Part shown: piece by piece, positions 1 through 6,873 of the stretch
Position numbering within the stretch: the stretch's first letter is position 1
Layout of the letters: each line of letters begins with the position of its first letter
From: JBFMFE01 sp040752295
GTDB taxonomy: Bacteria; UBP15; UBA6099; JBFMBQ01
DNA length: 16,636 nucleotides
Direction of reading: 5' to 3'
Assembly: GCA_040752295.1 (NCBI GenBank)
Contig: JBFMFE010000300.1
Coordinates: forward strand, 1-16,636
Notes under the pieces: generated by a model
Database searches by the model: none
Seen by the model: only the letters and a program-made list of their open reading frames with translations
Told to the model about the DNA's origin: nothing
Position numbers and translations under genes: made by a program

Positions 1-393
1 CTATGGCGTAAAAGGGTTTTTTCAAACTCCGAAAATGCTTCGCTCAATACAAAAATCCTCAACACCCTGATCTACGCCCTTGCTCATGCCGCTTGATGAC
101 TGTAGAATTTCTGCGAAAGTTCACATACTTGTAGTGCATATAAACCTAAAGTACACTTTTTGTCAAGCTTGAATTAACATGTCCAATAAGAAGGGTGTTT
201 GGGGTCAGGTGTTTGGGTGTTTGGGGTCAGGGCTGGAAAATTGAATATTTACATGGCAACGGGGGTCAGGGTTGCGGAGGTTGGACCTCACGGTTTGCGG
301 GTTTGAAACCTTGATTTCGGATGCCCGGCAAATCCGCCGCGCTGGAAGTGAAGTACGAAAAAAAGTCATCCGCAGCGCTGTCCCGGGAACGGT
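1..393. other. AT-richer intergenic region, no gene
   Basis: No supportable gene lies upstream of the MFS transporter. The first ~270 bases are clearly richer in A+T than the rest of the window. Bases 1-96 stay open on the plus strand for 31 codons before a stop, and a 22-codon minus-strand ORF lies inside them. Neither resembles a known protein or has a convincing ribosome binding site. The composition suggests an inserted or decayed element or a repeat-bearing spacer. From about 280 onward the base composition returns to the GC-rich norm. Confidence 0.6.
193..270. repeat. Short direct repeats with GGGGTCAGG core
   Basis: A 17-base unit, GGGTGTTTGGGGTCAGG, occurs at 193-209 and again at 215-231, a 22-base period. 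A third partial copy of the core, GGGGTCAGG, lies at 262-270. Between the second and third copies is TTGAATATTTAC. From memory, GGGGTCAGG followed by TTGAATATT is often seen upstream of IS200-like/RAYT (Y1_Tnp) transposase genes in environmental bacteria, so this may be the edge or remnant of such an element. No transposase is present here. Confidence 0.5.
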
Positions 394-422
394 TTGCGGG
401 CGCCTGCTTTTTTATCTATTAT
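394..422 (+). promoter_or_regulatory. Candidate promoter of the MFS transporter gene
   Basis: TTGCGG at 394-399 and TATTAT at 417-422 are separated by 17 bases, a sigma-70-like arrangement. Transcription would start near 429, giving a leader of about 73 bases before the ATG at 502. The TTG at 394, a possible upstream start codon, is itself the -35 element, which argues for the downstream start. Confidence 0.4.
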
Positions 423-501
423 ATGCGGGCTGTGTCCGGGGAAAGGCGGCGCGGCGTCCGTTCACCCGGCTCCTAAAACCGCCGGGTCGGCTGGGAGAGC
501 C

Positions 502-2328
502 ATGAAAAAAATCGGAAGCAGGGTATCGCTGCGCTACGCCTGGTACGCGCTGGGCGTGCTCTTTCTCGTGAACGTCATAAACTACGTGGACCGCCTGTCC
601 ATAGGTCCCGCGCTCGAGCACATCAAGAGGGATTTTCAGGTGTCCGACGCGAAGATAGGGCTGATCGCGGGGGCTTTCATGATCGTCTACGCCGTGCTTT
701 CCGTGCCGATGGGCTATCTGTCCGACCGCGGCACGCGCACGAGGATTGTGGCGCTCGGCGCTTTCGTCTGGAGCGTCGCGACCACCCTTTCGGGGTTCTG
801 CCGCGGATTCCGGGCTTTCTTTGCGGCGCGCGCCGTCGTGGGCAGCGGCGAGGGCATCTACGCCCCGAGCGGCACCGCTCTCGTCACCGATTATTTCCCC
901 AAAAGGCTCAGGAACACGGCTATCGCGATCTTCATGTCCGCGATGATCGTCGGCGGAGCGCTCGCTTACATCGTCGCCGGCGTCATATTGAAAAAGACCG
1001 ACAGGTTCAACGTGCCCGCCGTGAGGGGCGTCGTGCTTGACGAGGGGGAAGAGCGGCTTGCGGGATGGGAAGTGACGGGCGTCGGGGAGACCAGCGACCG
1101 GCTCGTGATGTTTTCGTTCAGGCACCCTTCGGGCGCCGTGCTGTCGGCGGCGCTCAGCCGGGGAGACGCGGAAAAAGAGGCTGATTTTCACAGCAGGCTT
1201 TTCAACATGGAATACGAGGTGGAACCGGGGCGCGGCGGCGCGCGGGGGGACGTTTCCCGCCTCATCGGGACCGTGAACCGGCGGATTTTAGAAAGGGAGG
1301 GGAGGGGACTGGAGAGGCTCTCCGCCCCCCTCAGGGAACGCCCGCATAACTTCTACGTTCCGGAGAAATATGAAGGCGTGCTCGAATACGACGAGCGGAA
1401 CGGGGAACTCGTGTTTCGCGGAATCATGACGCGCGAGGACAAGGCGGCGATCGTGAAAGTCTCCGACAACGAGGATTACATCAAGGCGGTCGGGATCATC
1501 TTCGCGCGCGCGAACTACCGCTACCTGAGGTCGGACAACTGGCGGTGGATATTCTGGATACTCGGACCGCCGGGACTGCTGATCGCCCTGATGGCGTTTC
1601 TGCTGAGGGAGCCTCTGAAGGGCGGCGGGGAGGATTTCCTCTCCGAGGATGAGGCGCGTCGCATCGAGGAGGCGGGGAGGGCGAACTACTGGATGCTCAT
1701 CCGCACCCCCTCGGTGGTCGTAATGGTCGCCGCGAACGTGCTCGCCACGTACTGCGTGGGGGGGCTTAACACGTGGCTGTTTCCGTTCGTGGAACGTTAC
1801 AAGGGGATCGAGTCGGCGGACGCGGCGATACAGTTCGGTCCCATCGTGGTCGGTTTCGCCGTGCTCGGCGTGATATTCAGCGGGCTTGCCGCCGACAGGC
1901 TCCAGAAGATCACGCCCTGCGGCAACAACATCGTCATCGTGGCGGGCATTCTCCTCGGGGCGCCGTTCATGTACCTGTTCCTCTACGTCGAGAACTACAC
2001 GGTGATGGTGGGGTGCATTTCGCTCTGCATATTCTTCCTCACGTGGATCAACGGACCGCAGAACGCGCTGCTCATGTCGCTCGTCGAGCCGAGAATGAGG
2101 GCGATGCTGAACGGCATTCACATACTCCTCATCCACGTCCTCGGCGACGCCATATCACCGTTCATCATCGGCTACTATTCGGACGTGTACAATCTGCGCC
2201 GCGCGCTCGCGATGCTCCCACTGTTCCTCGTCGCGGCGGCGATCGGCTTCGCCGCCGCCGGGTTCTTCGTGCCCGGCGACCTCAAAGCCGTTCAGAAGAG
2301 GATGAAGGACATGGCCGCGGGACGCTGA
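502..2328 (+). CDS. MFS transporter, Spinster-like, with large TM5-TM6 loop insertion
   Basis: Predicted 608-residue inner-membrane secondary carrier of the major facilitator superfamily; substrate unknown. The opening NYVDRLSIGPAL and the TM2-TM3 motif GYLSDRGTRTR match the Spinster-like (organic anion/sphingolipid-type) branch. A degenerate second copy, GLAADRLQK, lies in the C-terminal half. The start is ATG 502, preceded by GGGAGA. An in-frame TTG at 394 lies on the -35 element and would add a hydrophilic 36-residue tail. Five membrane helices are followed by about 180 mostly hydrophilic residues (165-345), then NWRWIFWILGPPG, which normally follows TM5 within a few residues. By standard MFS topology the insert faces outside the cytoplasm. 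The C-terminal six helices look complete. The gene stands alone and converges on the phosphatase gene. Family assignment is firm; the function of the insert is unknown. Confidence 0.9.
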   Translation: MKKIGSRVSLRYAWYALGVLFLVNVINYVDRLSIGPALEHIKRDFQVSDAKIGLIAGAFMIVYAVLSVPMGYLSDRGTRTRIVALGAFVWSVATTLSGFCRGFRAFFAARAVVGSGEGIYAPSGTALVTDYFPKRLRNTAIAIFMSAMIVGGALAYIVAGVILKKTDRFNVPAVRGVVLDEGEERLAGWEVTGVGETSDRLVMFSFRHPSGAVLSAALSRGDAEKEADFHSRLFNMEYEVEPGRGGARGDVSRLIGTVNRRILEREGRGLERLSAPLRERPHNFYVPEKYEGVLEYDERNGELVFRGIMTREDKAAIVKVSDNEDYIKAVGIIFARANYRYLRSDNWRWIFWILGPPGLLIALMAFLLREPLKGGGEDFLSEDEARRIEEAGRANYWMLIRTPSVVVMVAANVLATYCVGGLNTWLFPFVERYKGIESADAAIQFGPIVVGFAVLGVIFSGLAADRLQKITPCGNNIVIVAGILLGAPFMYLFLYVENYTVMVGCISLCIFFLTWINGPQNALLMSLVEPRMRAMLNGIHILLIHVLGDAISPFIIGYYSDVYNLRRALAMLPLFLVAAAIGFAAAGFFVPGDLKAVQKRMKDMAAGR

Positions 2329-2404
2329 TCCGCGCTGTCCCCGCCCCCGGTTTATAGTTATTGAGGTTTGCATAAGTAATGGAAAATCTCTTCTCTCTCA
2401 AATT

Positions 2405-2480
2405 GCCTGTTGACAGGCTGGAAGGCTGTCCCACAATTACAAGGGAATCCTTTTTAAGTGGGACAGGCATCTTGCCTGTC
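2405..2480. repeat. Inverted-repeat element (pair of imperfect 23-mers)
   Basis: The 23-mer at 2412-2434, starting GACAGGC and ending CTGTCCCAC, reappears inverted at 2458-2480 with 19 of 23 positions matching. Each unit is itself palindromic: GCCTGT/ACAGGC at 2405-2418, and GACAGGCA/TGCCTGTC around a TCT loop at 2462-2480. The flanking DNA is AT-rich in an otherwise GC-rich window. The structure fits a REP- or MITE-like intergenic element; no target-site duplication was identified. Confidence 0.55.
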
Positions 2481-2500
2481 GGAAAAAGATAATCTTTTTT
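2462..2500 (+). terminator. Terminator-like hairpins between convergent genes
   Basis: A perfect 8-bp stem GACAGGCA/TGCCTGTC with a 3-base loop (2462-2480) is followed by a second dyad, AAAAAGAT/ATCTTTTT (2483-2499), that runs into a T-rich tract. The A-run/T-run dyad could act in both directions, ending both the MFS mRNA and the opposing phosphatase mRNA. The first hairpin is also part of the repeat element, so its role as a terminator is inferred. Confidence 0.4.
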
Positions 2501-2567
2501 CTTTTATTTTTGCAAGCCTCAATAAAATCAGACTTTCCGCAACGTTTTGCGCCGGCATTTGACGTTT

Positions 2568-4586
2568 TCAGTGCGTGCCGAGCGGAAAAAGCGTCACCTG
2601 CCCGAGGACGAAGAGGGCGGTCGGCGCCCTGAACAGTAGCCATACGCAGGCGAGGAACACGGCGGCGGTCAGCGCCGCGGATGCCGCCGCGGCGCCGCGA
2701 CCCGTCTCCCCGTCCTCCGCCGCGCCCCGGTACATCTTCACCGCGGACAGTGCGAAACCCGCGAGCCATGCACCGAAAAACAGGCTCCGGACGTGGTAGA
2801 ACGGGACGGAGAGGAAATAATGATACGCCGTCAGCAGCAGGAGCGTCCACGCCAGCGGGGTCATGTACACCGGAAAGCGCTTGAAGTGAGCCGTGCCCGC
2901 GCGTTTCGTCAGCAGGCGCGCCGACGCGCATAGAACGCCGCCGAAAACCGCCCACGCCGCCATCCATGACACCAACTGCACCGCCGTGTGAGAGATTACC
3001 GGAGTGCCCCAGAGGATGGGCGCCCTGCCGAGAAGGAACTGGTCGGGCATGATCCCCGGCACGCCGGCGTAGAGGCGGATGAACTGTATGAAGAGAACGG
3101 CGCATGAGGCGAGCGAGAGGGCGATGACCGCGAGAAGGCTCTGCCGGGCGGAGCGCCGCCGTTCCCCTTCCGCGCCGTCCCGGATTCCGAGAAGCGCCGC
3201 CGCTGCGATGAAGGCGAAAACGGCGACAGCGAGCGAGCCGCCGCGCGGGGTCTCGCTGATGAGCTTCGGCTGGAGGTCCGGCCCCGTGCGGGCGCCCGCG
3301 CCGGATGGGTCGTCCACGGCGCCCACGGGAAGCGCTTTCCCCTGGACGTCGTTCGGGAGCGGGAGACCGGCGAGAGCGGCGATGGTCGGCGTCACGTCGG
3401 CGAGCGTCGCGCGCGCCTCTCCGTCCAGGATGACGCCGCGCCTGACTCCCGGACCCGTGAACACGAGCGGGACGAACCGCTGCGCAAGCCCGCCGTGCTG
3501 CCCCACGTCGGGGGCTTTCAGTCGGACGTCGAAGGGTCCGCGGAAAACGCCGGCGGAGTAGGGCGGTCTCGTGGAGACCACGACGTCGCCGGTGTACGGC
3601 GTGCGGATGTGAATCTCGTCCAGCGTTTTCCCCCACCACGCGCCGTCAACGCTTTCGAGGCGCCGCAGGAGCTTCGCCGCCCGCTCCGCGTCGCTGCTGT
3701 TCTTCAGAAAAACGTGAGAAAGGGGACCGGCGTGCACGAACTCCACGCCGATGCCCTTTTTCTCGAGGAAGTCCTTGAGGTCAACTGAGTGCCAGAGGTT
3801 GCTCTGCCCGTGGTCGGCGGTCAGGACCATGAGCGTGCCCGGGAGCCTGCCGCTTTCTCTCAGGTAGGCGATGAGCGTACCCACGAGGTGGTCCGCCCAA
3901 GCGACCGCTGCCCATGCCTCGGTCGAGCCGTTGCCGAAGTTGTGCTGGGCGGGGTCCACGAACCCGAGGTGGAGGAAAAGGAAATCCGGGTCTTTGCGGT
4001 CCAGGATTCTGAGCGCGTTGCCCATCACCCACTCGTCCGGGCTGTCCCATCCCCCCACTTCGGGAAACGGGCGGATTTCCGGGAATTCCTTTCTGACGCT
4101 TTCGCTCAGGCAGGCGGGGCCGACGGTGTAGTCCGCCTCGATGGGGCATCCGACGTAGTCCTTTCCCGCCACCACGGCGGTCGTGAACCCGGGATCGCTG
4201 CGCTTCATCGCCTTCATTATCGTGTCGCACTTTATCATTTCCGGTTTTTTCCAGGGGAAGAGGAAACGTATGGGTCCCCGGACGGAAGGCTCGTACGCCT
4301 CGTTTCCGGCGAATCCGATCCTGTCCGGGTAGCAGCCGCAGACCATCGTGAGATGGTTGATCTGCGTGAGGGAAGGGAGGGCGGTTTCCGCACGCGCGAA
4401 TGAGGCGCCGTTTCTGACCATCTCCCCGATGTTGGGGGTCAGTTCGAAGTCCCTGTTCTGCCACTCGTTGAAGACGTAGGAGTTGTTCATCGAGTCTATT
4501 GAGATCAGTATGACGCGCTCGGTTTTCGCGTGCGCGGCGAAGGAAAAAAGCAGAAGGAGCGCCGCTGCGGCGGGCAGTCTTCTCAT
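2568..4586 (-). CDS. Type I phosphodiesterase/alkaline phosphatase family protein with C-terminal membrane domain
   Basis: A 672-residue secreted, membrane-anchored phosphoesterase. A signal peptide spans residues 1-20, ending AAHA before KTE. The catalytic domain (about 24-415) has the two-metal site of the alkaline phosphatase/NPP superfamily: D31 in ISIDSM, likely nucleophile T74 in PSLTQINH, D211 and H215 in VDPAQHNFG, D258-H259 in TADHG, and H364 in GQHGG. Family knowledge predicts hydrolysis of phosphomono- or diesters such as nucleotides, or transfer of phospho-head-groups; the substrate cannot be read here. After residue 450 come about six hydrophobic segments (near 451-468, 483-503, 533-552, 577-594, 600-618, 634-653), unusual for a simple soluble NPP. 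The start is ATG 4586 with a strong AAAGGAGG. The gene lies 132 bases downstream of the DUF362 gene and has its own candidate -10 element. Confidence 0.85.
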   Translation of the reverse strand: MRRLPAAAALLLLFSFAAHAKTERVILISIDSMNNSYVFNEWQNRDFELTPNIGEMVRNGASFARAETALPSLTQINHLTMVCGCYPDRIGFAGNEAYEPSVRGPIRFLFPWKKPEMIKCDTIMKAMKRSDPGFTTAVVAGKDYVGCPIEADYTVGPACLSESVRKEFPEIRPFPEVGGWDSPDEWVMGNALRILDRKDPDFLFLHLGFVDPAQHNFGNGSTEAWAAVAWADHLVGTLIAYLRESGRLPGTLMVLTADHGQSNLWHSVDLKDFLEKKGIGVEFVHAGPLSHVFLKNSSDAERAAKLLRRLESVDGAWWGKTLDEIHIRTPYTGDVVVSTRPPYSAGVFRGPFDVRLKAPDVGQHGGLAQRFVPLVFTGPGVRRGVILDGEARATLADVTPTIAALAGLPLPNDVQGKALPVGAVDDPSGAGARTGPDLQPKLISETPRGGSLAVAVFAFIAAAALLGIRDGAEGERRRSARQSLLAVIALSLASCAVLFIQFIRLYAGVPGIMPDQFLLGRAPILWGTPVISHTAVQLVSWMAAWAVFGGVLCASARLLTKRAGTAHFKRFPVYMTPLAWTLLLLTAYHYFLSVPFYHVRSLFFGAWLAGFALSAVKMYRGAAEDGETGRGAAAASAALTAAVFLACVWLLFRAPTALFVLGQVTLFPLGTH

Positions 4587-4631
4587 GGAGCGCCTCCTTT
4601 CGGTGAAGCCCGTTTTTATTTTACGATGGAA

Positions 4632-4637
4632 ATTATA
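4632..4637 (-). promoter_or_regulatory. Candidate -10 box for the phosphatase gene
   Basis: A perfect TATAAT on the minus strand lies 46-51 bases upstream of the phosphatase ATG, in the gap after the DUF362 gene. No good -35 is seen at 16-18 bases; the nearest TTGACG lies about 31 bases upstream, too far away. It suggests transcription independent of the DUF362 gene. Confidence 0.35.
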
Positions 4638-4718
4638 CCGGATTCGGAGCGGCGGCGCTGTTGTTTTCCGTCAACCGACCCGTCTGTGAAAACGGAGGAG
4701 GGGTGGAATCGTGCGGGG

Positions 4719-5852
4719 TCACCATCCCGACATCGCGCCGGAGACGACGCGCGAGAGGAGAGATTCCCTGAACTTTATCGCGCCCTCCCTGCACCCCTCG
4801 CGGCAGCAGAAGCACTGTATGCACCTGTCGTAGTCGAAGACGGGGTAGGGGTCGAGCGCGATCGCTTCCTCCGGGCAGTGTTTCGCGCAGATGCCGCACC
4901 TGACGCACTTTGACCTTGTCACCTTCGGCTTGTATTCGGCGCCCACGATTGGGTTGAGCTGAGGCATCGCCATGAACATGCGCATGAGGTAGGGCGGCTT
5001 CTGGAACCTGCGGTCCGTGACGCTCGACAGCGGCGCGCCCCGCACTTCGATCTCGGACATGCGCGTGCCGTCCAGACCGCGTTTCCGCGCCGCCGCGTTG
5101 ACCGGCAGCTCTCCGGGGCTGTACCCGATCGCCTTCGCCGCAACGGTGTCCAGCGCGAGCGCGTTTGCGCCCGCCATGATTACGTTCATCTTCCGCGTCA
5201 GCCCCACGCCCGCCGAACCCTGCACGGACATCACGCCGTCCATGATGGACAGCCGCGGCGTGACGACGGAGTAGATGTCCAGCAGCGCCTCGCTGAACTC
5301 CCTGGGACCGGGCGAGCCTTTGTGCACCTGCGCCTTGTACCGCCCCTGGACCGTCCCGAACATGTTTTTCACCGCGCCCGTGAAAAGCGTCAGTTCGTGC
5401 GCCTTCAGCTTGCACAATGACACGACGACGTCGGCGTCGAAAACCCGTCCCGAGATGAATATCTCCTTGAGCCGCGCGCCGTTTTTGATCCTGACCTTCT
5501 TCGGCCTGGAGTCGTCGAGGTTCCACGCCTCCGCCCCGGTCTTCTTCGCGGCTTCGTTCACCCCGCACAGCTCGAGCGAGCGCCGGGTCTGCCACATTGA
5601 GGAGTCTCCGATCGCCGGCTTCCCCCCCGCCCCCTTCACGAGCTTCGCCGCCGCGATCATCACCGCGGGGTGCGTGGTCACTCCCGCGGACGGCGGCTTC
5701 GGCATCAGCAGGTTCGTTTTCAGCAGCACCCTGTCGCCCTTCCCGACGAATTTTTTCATCCCCCCGATCAGTTCCACCGCTTCGCTCACCGCGGCGTCCA
5801 CCTTCTCCTGGTCGTAGTCCCGGCATTTGACTATGGAGACGGCGTTTTTCAT
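4719..5852 (-). CDS. DUF362 protein with C-terminal 2x[4Fe-4S] ferredoxin domain
   Basis: A 377-residue cytoplasmic iron-sulfur protein. Residues 1-300 are a DUF362 domain, recognised by VLLKTNLLMPKPP near 42-54, THPAVM at 60-65, the KLKAHELTLFTGAVKNMFG-type core at 148-166 and the IMDGV motif at 203-207. Two bacterial ferredoxin-type cluster motifs follow: C316-C319-C322-C326 (KCVRCGICAKHCP) and C344-C347-C350-C354, with an extra C349. DUF362-ferredoxin fusions are widespread in anaerobes; an electron-transfer role is inferred from the clusters, and the reaction of the DUF362 part is not established. The start is ATG 5852, with GGGGTGATG just upstream. There is no signal peptide or TAT motif. 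It points the same way as the phosphatase gene, but no shared pathway is evident. Confidence 0.85.
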   Translation of the reverse strand: MKNAVSIVKCRDYDQEKVDAAVSEAVELIGGMKKFVGKGDRVLLKTNLLMPKPPSAGVTTHPAVMIAAAKLVKGAGGKPAIGDSSMWQTRRSLELCGVNEAAKKTGAEAWNLDDSRPKKVRIKNGARLKEIFISGRVFDADVVVSLCKLKAHELTLFTGAVKNMFGTVQGRYKAQVHKGSPGPREFSEALLDIYSVVTPRLSIMDGVMSVQGSAGVGLTRKMNVIMAGANALALDTVAAKAIGYSPGELPVNAAARKRGLDGTRMSEIEVRGAPLSSVTDRRFQKPPYLMRMFMAMPQLNPIVGAEYKPKVTRSKCVRCGICAKHCPEEAIALDPYPVFDYDRCIQCFCCREGCREGAIKFRESLLSRVVSGAMSGW

Positions 5853-5907
5853 CGGTCATCACCCCGCGTTTTTTTTCGAACCGCCCCGGTCCGGCTGCTA
5901 TGCTTGT

Positions 5908-5913
5908 ATTATA
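5908..5913 (-). promoter_or_regulatory. Candidate -10 box for the DUF362 gene
   Basis: A perfect TATAAT on the minus strand would place the transcript start near 5901, about 48 bases before the ATG at 5852. No recognisable -35 lies at 16-18 bases. The rest of the 287-base spacer up to the ompH stop (5853-6139) is GC-rich; I see no gene, RNA or clear terminator in it. Confidence 0.35.
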
Positions 5914-6139
5914 TTGTTTCTTCGTCACTTTCCCCCGGCAGTCGGAAGCGTCGGGATAGAGGCGTGCTCTCCGCCGGGGTAAACCGTTACCCCTGCCGCC
6001 GGACGACGGAACAGCGGTTTTTCGCCGGCGGGGATTCCCGTCGGTTCGGCGTGCCGCCTGCGTATGTTTTTCTCGCGGGCTTGGGTGTTTGCGGTTTCCC
6101 TGCGTGGATCGGTGAAAGGTCAGACGGCGGCTCTGAGGT

Positions 6140-6691
6140 TCATTGCGCCTTCAGCTTCTTGATCTCCGCGATGGCGTCCTTCGTGAGGTCAAGACCGCCG
6201 AAGACGACGATCCTCTTGTCGAACACGAGGTCGAGTTTGCTCTCCTTCGCTATGTTCCTGACGATCTTGATGATGTCTCCTTCGATTATCTTGCGGGCTT
6301 CGATCTCCTTTTCGAGCATCTCCTCCTGGAACTTTTCCCTTTCGAGCTGAAAAAACTGCGTGAACTGCTGTTTCTTTTCGTCGGGGAGCTTGTCCAGTTC
6401 GGTGGTTTCGGAAACGCCGAACTTTTCCTTGACCTTCTTTTTAAACTCTTCGTTTCTCTTTGTTTCGGTTTTCTTGAGGTCCTCCGCCAGCTTTTTCGCG
6501 ATCGGATGCTCTGCCGCGAGAGCCTCCACGTCCACAAGCCCTACCTCGAGCGCCAGCGCCCCTGTCCCCGTTCCAAACGCGAGGGCGAGGCAGAGGATCG
6601 CAGCCGAGACGGTCGGAACAATGCAGGTACGAATTCCCTTCGCGCTTATCAGCCGGCGGACACGGATTTCATTTCCATCTGTTCTTTTCAT
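6140..6691 (-). CDS. OmpH/Skp family periplasmic chaperone
   Basis: A small, highly charged exported protein of the OmpH/Skp family (PF03938), which holds unfolded outer-membrane proteins in the periplasm on their way to the BAM complex. A long basic N-region precedes a hydrophobic stretch ending GTGTGALA, a plausible signal peptidase site. The mature part opens with VGLVDVEALAAEHP, the family's first strand, then a Lys/Glu-rich helical hairpin, and closes with KLDLVFDKRIVVFGGLDLT, the typical C-terminal strand and TKD(A) helix. ATG 6691 (183 residues) is preferred. An in-frame GTG at 6703 would add four residues but sits one base after AAGGAG, too close, while the ATG has that sequence 13 bases upstream. 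Skp genes usually lie beside bamA and lpxD; neither is here. Confidence 0.85.
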   Translation of the reverse strand: MKRTDGNEIRVRRLISAKGIRTCIVPTVSAAILCLALAFGTGTGALALEVGLVDVEALAAEHPIAKKLAEDLKKTETKRNEEFKKKVKEKFGVSETTELDKLPDEKKQQFTQFFQLEREKFQEEMLEKEIEARKIIEGDIIKIVRNIAKESKLDLVFDKRIVVFGGLDLTKDAIAEIKKLKAQ

Positions 6692-6769
6692 GACGTTACT
6701 CACGCTCCTTCAGGTCACCGCGGTTTTTTGTTCCATCGTCACTAAAAAACATTAAAAAGAAACAAAGCA

Positions 6770-6809
6770 GCTTACATAGTAAGCGCAAACGGCGGGGTTA
6801 TCAACCCCG
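6770..6809. promoter_or_regulatory. Two palindromes overlapping the ompH promoter
   Basis: GCTTAC-ATA-GTAAGC (6770-6784, perfect 6-bp arms) covers the -10 element. CGGGGTT-ATC-AACCCCG (6793-6809, perfect 7-bp arms) covers the -35. The two have different sequences and their centres are 24 bases apart. Such dyads on both hexamers look like operators for repressors, although the second could also form a small hairpin. The regulator is not identified. Confidence 0.45.
6776..6804 (-). promoter_or_regulatory. Candidate ompH promoter
   Basis: On the minus strand, TTGATA (6804-6799) and TACTAT (6781-6776) are separated by 17 bases. The -35 matches the sigma-70 consensus at 5 of 6 positions and the -10 at 4 of 6. 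The expected start is near 6769, giving a leader of about 78 bases. Confidence 0.5.
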
Positions 6810-6873
6810 GGCAGCGCCGGGGGGGGCGACGGGCTGGGAACGCGGCGGCTTGCGCGCGGGTTCGTGAGAACCA

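Noticed and set aside
1..96. Possible tail of a gene entering from the left (31 open codons, plus strand)
   Set aside because: It is short, of unusual composition and not recognisable; it could be chance in an AT-rich stretch.
193..231. CRISPR-like repeat
   Set aside because: There are only two full copies with a 5-base gap between them, so no spacers and no cas genes.
394..501. N-terminal extension of the MFS transporter from TTG 394
   Set aside because: It overlaps the predicted -35/-10, would add a tail not typical of MFS proteins, and the ATG at 502 has a Shine-Dalgarno.
4633..5928. Second long minus-strand frame (431 codons) over the DUF362 gene
   Set aside because: The translation is Gly/Arg-rich and featureless, while the other frame on the same strand encodes DUF362 and two 4Fe-4S motifs.
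5853..6139. Possible structured RNA between the DUF362 and ompH genes
   Set aside because: Only short GC-rich complementarities are visible, with no recognisable riboswitch or RNA core.
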